From NCBI GenBank assembly GCA_933207985.1, contig OW240924.1:67095691-67159690 (forward strand): a stretch of DNA of 64,000 nucleotides, in the 5' to 3' direction. Below the pieces are notes generated by a model. The model was not told the DNA's origin. It ran no database searches and was given only the letters and a program-made list of their open reading frames with translations. Numbering within the stretch: the first letter of the stretch is position 1; each line of letters begins with the position of its first letter. Made by a program: the position numbers and the translations under genes. Below are positions 34,860 to 45,900 of the stretch, piece by piece. This DNA comes from Pelobates cultripes. Lineage: Eukaryota; Chordata; Amphibia; Anura; Pelobatidae.

Positions 34860-34960
34860 TTTTATCTACATCGGAAGGATGAAGGGCAGAGTGAACCCTG
34901 CCGGTATTTGAACCTGCGACCCAAGGGTTGAACAGATTCTACTGATGATGCATTGGCCCA
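34860..34960 (-). repeat. tRNA-like B-box sequence, possible SINE
   Basis: The minus strand contains GGTTCAAATAC, close to a Pol III B box, in a context like tRNA-derived repeats. No complete cloverleaf can be folded by eye, so this is not called a tRNA gene. Confidence 0.25.
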
Positions 34961-35267
34961 CATTTATAACAGCAAGTTAGAGCTTCCTCGTTAAATGTCA
35001 ATTCTTTCCTATTTGGACAACATTGATTGAGGATAGGTTAGAATTCTTCACGAGTGGTATTGTTCTTGTAAACAAAGTGGACTTGTTTGCCTTTGTCCGT
35101 TTTTGTTCTTTGTTCAGTATATCTGAAATATGCAGTTCTTTATTGTGGTTTTGTATTTATAATGTAAATATAATATACATTTTAGTGACTAATGGTGTTG
35201 GACCTTTTCATGGAGTTGCATAATCTAGGTTGGAGGGGGGAATTCAGTCATTAAATTCAATCTTTAA

Positions 35268-35750
35268 AGGACCACTCTAGGCACCCAGACCACTTCAGCT
35301 TAATGAAGTGGTCTGGGTGCCAGGTCCAGCTAGGGTTAACCCATTTTTTCATAAACATAGCAGTTTCAGAGAAACTGCTATGTTTATGAATGGGTTAAGC
35401 CTTCCCCTATTTCCTCTAGTGGCTGTCTCATTGACAGCCACTAGAGGCGCTTGCGTGCTTCTCACTGTGATTTTCACAGTGAGAGCACGCCAGCGTCCAT
35501 AGGAAAGCATTGTAAATGCTTTCCTATGCGACGGGCTGAATGCGCGCACAGCTCTTGCCACGCGTGCGCATTCAGCCCAGGAGGAGGAACGGAGGAGGAG
35601 AGCTTCCCGCCCAACGCTGGAAAAAGGTAAGTTTTTAACCCTTTCCCCCTTCCAGAGCTGGGCAGGAGGGGGACCCTGAGGGTGGGGGCACCCTCAGGGC
35701 ACTATAGTGCCAGGAAAATGAGTATGTTTTCCTGGCACTATAGTGGTCCT
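35268..35750 (+). mobile_element. Multi-hairpin TTAA MITE, copy 2 (full length)
   Basis: 483 bp between TTAA at 35264-35267 and 35751-35754. Left end AGGACCACTCTAGG, right end CACTATAGTGGTCCT. At least six palindromes in series, then AAAAAGGTAAGT and a CCTGAGGGTGGGGGCACCCTC hairpin. Best reference copy of the family. Confidence 0.88.
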
Positions 35751-35966
35751 TTAAAAGAGTTGACTCTTTATCAAAAGATTCAGCCATAATTGTGCCAATT
35801 TCGCAATGATAGCCTGTACTAGAATTGCCCACAATCTACCTGTAAATTTAGGTAGATGGCGGAAAGTTCTATTAAAAACTTATTTGGATCCAGATTTCAG
35901 GCTTTGAGAATAATGTCTGGATTTAGTAAACAAATGCCTGATGGTTGAGAAATCTGCCACTATTAA

Positions 35967-36518
35967 AGGGACACTATAGTCACCAGAACTACAGCTTAAT
36001 GTAATTGTTCTGATGTGTATAGGCGGTCCCTGCAAGTATTTAAAAGTAAACACTGCCTTTCATAGAAAAGACAACTTTACATTACGGACTAGGAACACAT
36101 CTAGGTGCAGTCACTAAGAAGACCACTAAAGTTGCTACCTGGGTCAACGCTGCACAATGTGCAGCACTAATGTGCTGCATGGAGGCACTGACCGTTCCTT
36201 ATTGAGATGCATTGATTAAATGCATCTCTATGAGGAGATGCAAATTGACGCAGCATGTGGTTTGCCACACATGCACCATAGCCTCCCAATGCTTTCCTAT
36301 GGGAAAGCAGTGGATTGGCTGAGATTGTCAATTTTGATGATCTGAGCAAAGGAGGCGGACTGGGGCAGAGCCAGCTGCAACAAACCTGTGTGGCGCTGGA
36401 ACAAAAAGAGGACTAAAAATAACCTTTTACATTGCTTACAGGGGGCTGGACACCTAAACTGTGTTTTCACAGCTATAGTGACAGGGATAAGCTTGTCTTC
36501 CTGTCACTATATTGTTCC
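35967..36518. mobile_element. 552-bp TTAA MITE
   Basis: TTAA at 35963-35966 and 36519-36522; ends AGGGACACTATAGTCACC and CTGTCACTATATTGTTCC. Inner hairpins GAGATGCATTGATTAAATGC region and ATGCTTTCCTATGGGAAAGC. Confidence 0.83.
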
Positions 36519-36522
36519 TTAA

Positions 36523-39500
36523 AAACAAAACAAAAAAAAAAACAATGTATTTTCAGAGAAAGGTATAAGGGCTCTGTATTTTGAGAGAGCAAACAAACAT
36601 TTAACTTCATATCTCCCCCTCCCCCATCTTGTAATATTGTACAAGACAAATGGTCCCCAATGTTATATGTATTATCTATATGGTCTTCTATAGTATATGT
36701 AAGTTGTGTAGTGAGATCCATTATGTTTTTCCAATATCTATGTACTAGGTGTTATATTGGGAGAGAAGACAAGTTTTAAAAGCGACTTCTGGAAAAGTAT
36801 TAACTTTGGTATTTTCCCTCCAGGACGGTTTTTGTAATTGACGTAAGTGCATCTGACTGCCCACAATACTGTTATGCGTTCTAGGTAGCCATGATCGCCA
36901 GTACGTGTATAATAAGTTTGTATTCTTTCTACAGGAGACTGGCACGTGCACCAGTGTACCAATATCTGTATGAAAATTCAAGTTACACCATATTAGTACC
37001 CTTAACATTGGCAATGTCCTTGTCTTCTCACAACCAGTTGCTGGAAGTCCCAGTTTCTCAGAGACCACTTGACATCACTCTCAGTAACCATGAAAAAAAA
37101 AACAAAAAAAAAAACCTCACTCTTCATCAACACAATCAAGCTAAACTATGTCAAGCAGCCCCAGCTGGCACACCCACAACCCTTATCCAGACATAATGTA
37201 GGTGTGTGTGTATATGCATACATTGTCATAATTATATGATGGGCACATATGTGTGTCTTAACCACTTACTTGCATATTTGCGAGCCATTTGGCTAGTACA
37301 TATACAATTCTTAGGAGCACATTAAATCAGAACAGCCACATTTCGCAGAGAAATACAAACAAAAACCAACACACATTTAACAAATGCAAAGGTAACTTAA
37401 AGAGATTTATTTATTTGTTTCCAAGTGTAGTTTAAGAACAATAAAAGTAAAAAAAAATTCTAGTTCACAACATTATTCATTAATTTAATAGTAAACCAAA
37501 GTACCTTACATAGTAATTAATTAGCAATATTAAAAGATTGATGGGGTGGGGCTGGCCAGAGTGTCTGTTGGTTTGCATGCCATACTTTCCAACTGGACCT
37601 GTGACAGTGACACTTACTCTTTGGCCCACCCACGTAGTCCCGATTTCATACATTCGAAGAAGCAGCATAGGCACTGATGTTACAAAGTTAATTAAAACAC
37701 TATACAAATGTAAAAAGGATGTTAAAAGAGTTAACTCCTTTAGAAAACCTAAGGGGAAAAAAAAAAATTAAACCACTTATCAGATCTACCAATACATTAT
37801 AGGTAAGAAAGTTTAAAACCAACCACATTTCAGAGGCACATGGGATATACCTGCAGTGCTCTTTGTTTACATCTAGTAATATCACCCTGTAAACTGCAAT
37901 CAGACCGTTTATTCCATGTTTCTGTTTGCATCCTAAATCCTATAATTCTAAGCTGGTCGATCCATAAATAACTTTGGGCTTCACTTCAGGGACTTGCCTT
38001 AACTACGACTGACCTGACATTCAGAATTTATATCAACCTCACTACTTTGCTGTCTCTCCTGACTTTAGAAGTACATCTTGACTATATTTCAATATCAGGC
38101 ACACTGTCTTTTACTACAGATAGAAGCAGAGACACTATAGTGTTAGGAATACAGATTTGTATTCTATAGTGTTCCTTTAATAATGGCCCCATCACCATCA
38201 TGCCAGTGCCTCCATGACATAGTGTCCCTCCTGTACCACTTTCCTACTTAAGAACACTTTCTCAAGTGGATCAGTTCTCCCCTTTGACATGTTGTCTTCA
38301 ATGCCAACGCATTAGTGTCAAACCAGATTGACAACTGTCATTCTGTTCCAATACTAGCAAGCATGAGTAACAATTATTAGGAGCAATCATGGCAATTACA
38401 GAGCATGTACTGTAGCTGCTGTGACAGAGCAGGAGAACCATCTACAAGGGGTTCCTTTGCTCTTCCCTCTTACTCTAGTGTCGGCAAGGAAGACACAGAC
38501 CTTTATGCTGACAATTGTTTGGCATGTTGATAGGGACTTTTTTCCATTCCTAAGTACCTATATATTTTCTAATATAATTTATAGTGATCTGTTTCCTCCC
38601 ATCAATTGTACGGTGTTATATACCATAAGAAGTACAGACCACGTCAGTGTTTTAAAGTAGTCATGGTACACGATCCCTAAATGTGCAGCTTCTCATATTG
38701 AATATACAGAGAGATATTTTATGTTGGTACTGGAGGTGTAACTCCACCTCCAGCAGTCTTCGTTAGACAGCCCGGAATGAGCGTTAATTCTGTGCAGAGA
38801 GATTTATAAGCAACTGGCTTCGGAAGCTCTAATAAAGCCAGTATTTTTTAATCTGCACTTTCCAAACATTGACTGAGGCATGCACTTAAAAAGCAGTGTT
38901 CTAATCCGCATAGCCAAAATAGCTCATTTAGTGTTTATAAGTCTATGGGTGATGCTCCCTAAGTTTTGTCAGACCCATTTTGAAGCGGTTTTATGAAAAC
39001 CAGGGCTCTTCTTAGCCCCCCAAACTTCTAAAATAATTATCTTGAATGGTGTGACAAAACGAGGGGATGCAACCTAGAGAATCTTAGCACCATAACCACT
39101 ACAATAAGCTGTTTGGTACACAGGGTGTCTCTTCCTATGCTATAGAAAATGAGTGGCGTTTAAGGTTTTAGTGGGGTGGTGTTTAAGGCATTAGTGTGCA
39201 GGACATAGCTTTAAAGGTTGAGAAACAGAAGAAAAATGAAAAACAAAATAAATAAGCTCGGCCGACATACAACAAGGCAGCAAGAAATACTTATGAAAAT
39301 ATGACAATGCATCCGTTTAAATTGATACTCGTATTCTCTATTAAATAAAGTGACAGAGCAAACAGATGTTGAATCTACAGACAATTCAATCAGTAACATT
39401 AATACTGTAATTTCACATACATTGGATAATTCATGGAAAAGAACAGGTGCAGACTGTAAATATACTGTGTCAATACTAGGAATAAATCCTACACCCGCAG

Positions 39501-40023
39501 ACACATACACACACGTAAAGATTGGCAAGTAAAGAAAATACGTAGGAAAAAACAACATATAAATATATTACAAAACTCAAAGACTGGTTGCTTTGACTCC
39601 TAGTCTCCAACACTCAAGTCATTTAGCTGAAGCCAAACAACATTACAATGGCTTGAGTGAGTGTGATCATCCTCTGTTTAAATACCCACAATGCTTTGCA
39701 ATATTCCTGCATGTCCATTTAAAATGTAAAAACTATTTATATAAATATATACAAAAATGTTACTCATCATGAATAACATGAACATTATAAAGCCACTTAA
39801 CACCCCATTAAAGGACTAATAAAAAGTACACGGATATACGAGCTACAATTATTAGTAAATGTAATTGGATTATCTCTTTGATATCTGGACAACTCCCTCC
39901 CCCCCGCTCCCAATAAACATAATATACAGAACGGTTTGTAGATTAAACCTTAACGGACAAGTAAGTATAATATAAAACAAACATAATTCCAATCCATTGC
40001 AGCTGGTAGAACAATATATAGAC
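36523..40023. other. Intergenic, no gene seen
   Basis: AT-rich DNA between SCFD1 and G2E3. A tiny TTAA-type remnant (about 38130-38180, CTATAGTGTTAGGAATACAG) and several AATAAA motifs on the minus strand (for example 37406-37415). The 3' UTR of G2E3 may reach into the right part, but its poly(A) site cannot be fixed. Confidence 0.5.
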
Positions 40024-40141
40024 CAGGAGTGGCCAAATGTAGTTGTACTTCTACAATAGCTGGAAGTCTACATGATGCTTCCTGAACACGTGGGAAGGTG
40101 TAACTGTAGAATACTTGGGGATCTACCTTTGGTTGCCTCTG
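40024..40141. mobile_element. hAT-type MITE with 8-bp TSD
   Basis: Begins CAGGAGTGGCCAAATG, ends TTGGTTGCCTCTG. Flanks ATATAGAC and ATTTAGAC match at 7 of 8 positions. Intergenic, left of G2E3. Confidence 0.8.
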
Positions 40142-40749
40142 ATTTAGACAATGTTAAAGTTATTCCAAGTGCAAGTCACCACTGGAATACTTCCAGTCCA
40201 AAAGCAATTAATACTGCGGCAGCAAGTCCCAAGAGACATTAGACAAGAAGAACAAAAATGTCACAATTTCTCTAACATTACATTGCTTTAAATTAATATC
40301 ATTAGTTTTAAGTTAATATAAAGCACATGATCCTCTTGGAACATTGCGTTGAGCAGTCCATGGTCACTACACAATTACTTGTAAGCCTCAATGTGAGATT
40401 AGTTAGATATGTACATTGCATATACATAGAGTTCTATTGTATTAGGTATACTACATATAGTACACATACAGTACTACAGACCTACAAGAATAACAATCAG
40501 TAATTTTAACCCTGAGGTGTTTTCTTTTAAATGCGTTGTTCCACATAGACCAAAATAACAACAAAAAAAAAAAGCAAAACTGTATGGATAATGTGGCATG
40601 GTGAAAAATTAAGAACTTTTTAGGGACAATATTAGAGGACAGACCTACTTAAAGGAGAACTGTAACATCCCTTGAATTTACACTACTGAATAAAACATTG
40701 AAAATCTTAATTCAGCTATAACTTAAAGAGATTCTCGGTTTTCCTTTAA

Positions 40750-41162
40750 AGGAACACTCTGGGCACCATAACAACCTAATCTATATGAAGTTGTTCAAAG
40801 GGAACTTGTCAGAGCTTAGAATTCTATCTATACATTGTGCTAGCAGCTTTAAAAAAAATAGGTTTCTTCCATCTGTCCCAATTCCCCAGCAGAAACTGAA
40901 TTCTGAGCAATTGAGAGGTAGGGAGAGCATTAGAGAACTCACAGCACATGTGCTGCTAGCATTGGAAGGGTGTAAAAGAATGGAGTGAGACATGGAGGAG
41001 ATTTGCTCTGCTTGTGTAAGTTTCCAAAGCACGGCAAATCCGCACAGGACAGAGGAGGAGCATGGGTGGACCAAAGGTGGGTGTTACAGAAGTGTAACAC
41101 CCTCCTCTTTAATTAGATCACGACGGGGGAGCGGAGGGCCAGGTATGCGGTACAGATTTCCT
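40750..41162. mobile_element. TTAA-flanked element, 413 bp
   Basis: TTAA at 40746-40749 and 41163-41166; ends AGGAACACTCTGGGC and GTACAGATTTCC. The left end matches the MITE family; the interior does not. Intergenic, downstream of G2E3. Confidence 0.6.
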
Positions 41163-42757
41163 TTAAGGTGCTAAGAGGCCCCTGGTACGGTCTCACCTTT
41201 AAGTGTTACCCAAAGTCTGTGTTCCAGCCTGGATCTCCCAGCCCCACTGTTCTGTTTGCTCAGTTTCAGGAAACCAGAAGGGTCAGGAGGGACACCGTTG
41301 AGTGGCTGAGAACAGTCAGGTGACCCGCTCAGCGAATCAGTGACTTCCCATTTATAAGATCAGACTTGAAAAAGGTATGTTCCTTTTTATGAATGGTGAG
41401 TCACTGATTGCTCTCCCCAATCAGCGGTCCAATCTTTCATTTATTTATTTTTTAATTTGAGCAACCAGAAGGACAAAGCGGCAGAGACATCCAAAGATGG
41501 AACACTGATTTGAGGGTTAAATCATTCGAGAACAGTTTAACCCCTAAAGGTGAACCTGCGCCAGAGATCTCACGGCACCATACCTTCATTTTGATAAAGT
41601 TAAGGGGCCAAACTGGTCCTTTACATTTATATTAAAGAGTTTGCAAGTTAAGTCACAATCCAGTTCAGACAAGGCAGAGCCAGGACAAACATTGTAAATG
41701 AAGAGGAGAAATATAAACATTGTTTTGTTTCTCCTCTTTCCTGTAAGCTTTCACAATGCTGACTGCCAGGTGCACAGTACACAGTATCAGACAGGGAGCT
41801 AAGGTGAATTGCCCAATTGTAGCATACAGAGGTAAAGGTTTTTATATTTCATTTTTTTCCACCTCTAATACAGGTTTGCTAAATTTAGAGATAAGAAAAC
41901 ATTTACAAAATCCTGAGAATTGGCAGTTCTCCTCAAAGTATTAAACACTAGAATGCATAGAGAGACTTTTCCCTGCTTTGCATGTGTCCATTCATTTACT
42001 CACATGCATACAGGAGCCAGTTATTGAGGCCCACAAAACATGAATGGGACATGTTTGATATGTCTAAATATTTGTAATGTGTAATTCACTATACAAGTGG
42101 CACATTTTAAAATAGTACAAATAAAGGTTGTTTATCTTTTTATAGATACAGGCATTTGCTTTTTTTGTGTTTCATAGATGAAACGTGCAGTTATTAATTA
42201 GGGTAAAACCTAATCAGTGCCTAACTTGTATATTGCTGCATGATAGTTTAAAATATTTCAACTTTACAAAATTGTTTTGACCATTGACAGCTAGACAATC
42301 TAATAAAAAACTAAAATAAAAAAACCACCATACGCGCTTACAGGGCAATTTCCTCAAATATCTAGACAGGCCAAACGCCAAAGCAAAGCAATTTCATGTG
42401 ACTGTCGACATAAAATGTATATTCTGTATAATTATGTGGCTATAACATTTTTATATAATCAATGTCTTAACTCCCAACAGCTCCCCAAATTTTTTTTCCA
42501 AATTTCATCAGAAATGGTCTCCTGAGAAAATGCTCAAAATGGCAGTCTTTGTCGTTGCACAAAATGGCAGTATGTAGAAAAATACATTTTTCTGAAAATG
42601 TCACAACAATGTGGGTACTTTTTTCAATGTCTTACAGGTGGGGATTCCAGAGTTGTTGGCGGGTAGAGGGAAAAAACCCAAAAACACATCAGCATTTTTG
42701 GCTTCTTTTCCAAATACGGTGTTAGAAGTGAACTCCAAAGGAAATGAGGAAGTTCAG
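41163..42757 (-). other. Probable G2E3 3' UTR and downstream DNA
   Basis: Begins right after the G2E3 TAG. AATAAATAAA occurs on the minus strand at 41440-41449, a candidate poly(A) signal about 1.3 kb from the stop; its use is unproven. No other coding signal. Confidence 0.4.
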
Positions 42758-42984
42758 CTATGCCTTCGGCAAAGTTTTACATATGGCCTGGTCCAAACTT
42801 TTACAGAACTCTATGTAACTTGGAAGTATCGGAAGCTTTAAGCAGTTATGTTTTCTATCTGCAGCTGGAACAGCTCTGTGACTGAAATGAACAGTAGGCG
42901 GAGGATTAAAACCTGCTGGTGGAATTGAGTCCAAGCCGGTTACAAAGACAAGAATGTTCTCCAAAGAGACCGCAGTAGACCCCT
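42758..42984 (-). CDS. G2E3: G2E3 coding exon 14 (stop codon)
   Basis: Residues 614-688 and [53 protein letters not shown]. 227 nt; acceptor CTTACAG. The [12 protein letters not shown]-lobe motif parallels human TGCSSIPPAGF. The protein ends about 10-15 residues earlier than human. Confidence 0.97.
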
Positions 42985-45900
42985 CTGTAAGATAAAAAAT
43001 ATAAATTAAATATAAAAAACTACTGCTTTTTATCAAGGTTCCAATCAAAAAAATTAAAAAGGCCCTACCGTTGAATTTTATTGGATGAGGTACACAGAAC
43101 ACAAGCCTTTGCCCAGTGGTATGAAATATATACCACTAAACTCACAGGGTTGTTTAGTTCAGAGGGATTAGTCAGGATTTAAAAATGTTAGAACAAAAGT
43201 ACCCAGGCAGGAAGCATAGCTGACTTAGCTTTATATTTGACGTTCCCAACAATTCTCACTTTAGTTAGTTAATAACCCTTACAAATTATTTTATAAGTAC
43301 AATTAAGAAAATTTAAACCCTCCCCCCCCCTACCTAAAATTTATCAATAGAGGAATAATTTGCAAGCTTTCCAGACAAGGTCCCTAGCCAATAAAAGTGT
43401 CACATATACAATATTTTATTCTCATTTAGTGAGTATTCATGTTGGCAAATAAACATAGTTAAAGGACCACTATAGGCACCCAGACCACTTCAGCTAAATG
43501 AAGGGGTCTGGGTGCCAGGTCAAGATAGGATTAACCCTTTTTTCAGTAAACATGGGTTAATTCAGCCTCTAGTGGCTGTCTCATGGACAGCTGCTAGAGG
43601 GCTTCCGCGCTTCTCACTGTGATTTTCACAGTGGGAAGACGCTTGCGTCCATAGGAAAGCATTGTGAATGCTTTTCTATGGACTGGCTGAATGCACGCGC
43701 AGCTCCTGCCGCGCATGCGCATTCAGCCGAAGAGGAGAGCTCCCCTCCCAGCGCTGGAGAAAGAGGTAAGTTTAACCTCTTCCTCCACCTAGAGCCCAGT
43801 GGGAGTGGGACCCTGAGGGTGGGGGCACCCTCAGGGCACTATAGTGCCAGGAAAATGAGTATATTCAACATGTGTGCCCTTCCACTATAGCTCCCTTTAG
43901 TGCCCACCTCCCCCCCACGATGCAGAAGGTAAAAACCCATTCAGTCACTTACCTGGGAACACTGCCAATGTCCCCTGCCAACGTCAGCAATGGCCTCACT
44001 CGCATTAGGATTTCCCAATAGGAAAGCATTATACGATGCTTTCCTATTGGGGATTCTGGTGATGCTGGATGTCCTAGAGGTAGAGCAGGGGTTCTCAACC
44101 TTGCCCTCAAGGACCCCCTACCAGTCCAGGCTTTAGGGATTACCTGGGTGTGTCCAAAGGTGTTTAGAAAAAAAACAACAAAAAAAACACCTTAGAGTCC
44201 AAGGTTTTTTTTTTTTTCTTCCCTTTTTCTAAACACCTTAGACACACCCAGGTAATCCCCAAATCCTGGACTGGCAGGGGGTCCTGAGGACTGGGTTGAG
44301 AAGCCCTAAAGGAGAGTAACCCCCACAAAGCTAATTATTTCAGTTCATAAAAAAACTGCAATAATTAGCTTGGGAGGGTTAAGGGTGCTGGGACAGTGCA
44401 CCAAGACCACTTCAATGACCTGAAGTAGTCTGGATGCCTATAGTGATCCTTTAACAACAAAGGGACAGGAGTCTGAAAAGAAAGGTCTTCATATAAAAAC
44501 AAAAAATTCTTCAAAATCCACCATGAACAGGTTGGCATAAGAAGGCACCATATTTGTGGGTACAGAGGGTTGGGAGTAAAGACTCACTGGTTGATACCTG
44601 CTTAACAACAACAACGTCCAAATATTTCATTAAAAAGGGATACAACCAGTGTCTCTTCCAGGCAGCTAAACACAAATTTAGGGTTTTGAAACTGGTTGAT
44701 CAGCTGAAGTGCTTTTGGGTTGAGGAGTAGTCTTTCTTAAAGGACCACTATAGTGCCAGGAAAACATACTCGTTTTCCTGGCACTATAGTGCCCTGAGGG
44801 TGCCCCCACCTTCAGGGTCCCCCTCCCGCCAGACTCTGGGGAGAGGAAAGGGGTTAAAAACTTACCTTTCTCCAGCGCCGGGCGGGGAGCTCTCCGCCTC
44901 CGATCCTCCTCCTCCCTTTCGGCTGAGTTGCGCGTGCATTCAGCCGGTCTCATTGGAAAGCATTTACAATGCTTTCCTATGGACGCTTGCGTGTTCTCAC
45001 TGATTTTCACAGTGAGAATCACGCAAGCGCCTCTAGCGGCTGTCAATGAGACAGCCACTAGAGGATTTGAGGGCTGGATTAACCCATTTATAAACATAGC
45101 AGTTTCTTTGAAACTGCTATGTTTAAAAAAAAAAAAAAAAAATGGGTTAACCCTAGCCGGACCTGGCACCCAGACCACTTCATTAAGCTGAAGTGGTCTG
45201 GGTGCCTAGAGTGGTCCTTTAACTTGCCAGACAGATCTTTTAGTCCATCTCTTGAAGTATCCGTGCGGCCTGGGCTACGTTGGCAAGATCATAAATGCCC
45301 TGAAAGGCAGAGCGTCACAAAACAAGACCTCAATTTGCAATATGAATTCTGAAGCACCAGTCGCACGTCACTTTAGAGAGATGAGACACACTGCTTTCCT
45401 ACGAGGATTTCCCTGACGCTGGATGTTCTTATGCACACAGTGAAGATGTCCAGTGTCATTTATAATGAAAGAAGAGCCTCGTAACGTAACCAAATCAAAA
45501 AGCAGCTTAGAGTACCCTTTTAGGAGCTGCATTAAGTCATTCAACTGGACTATTTGAATGAGGCAGTGTAATGTGTATTTACCAAGACTTGTTTCTTTAT
45601 ACATGGTGCATAGAAATAGAAACAAAACCAACTAACCTTCTGTGTCTTCTAGGTAGTCAATCCAGAAACTAGTGTCACTTTGCCGATTTGTGTAAATGTC
45701 TTCAGGATATGCAACTGTGAATAGTTCTGTCATCACCTTGGCTGTCAACTTCTCTTGTTTCATGCAGAGGACACTCCAAAAAGCAGTGGGGTGAGCCTGA
45801 ATCTTATCCAACACACCAAGGGTCTTCAAACCTTGTTTAAAGCTAGAAAAAAAACACCACATACACACACATTATACAGGGTGGCCTAAACATAGGTATA

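Noticed and set aside
34860..34960. tRNA gene
   Set aside because: Only a B-box-like stretch is visible; no A box or cloverleaf can be formed.
35308..35502. 64-codon frame also found at 61267 and, similar, at 32969 and 44678
   Set aside because: The recurring peptide arises because the same MITE is repeated; it overlaps palindromes and has no coding support.
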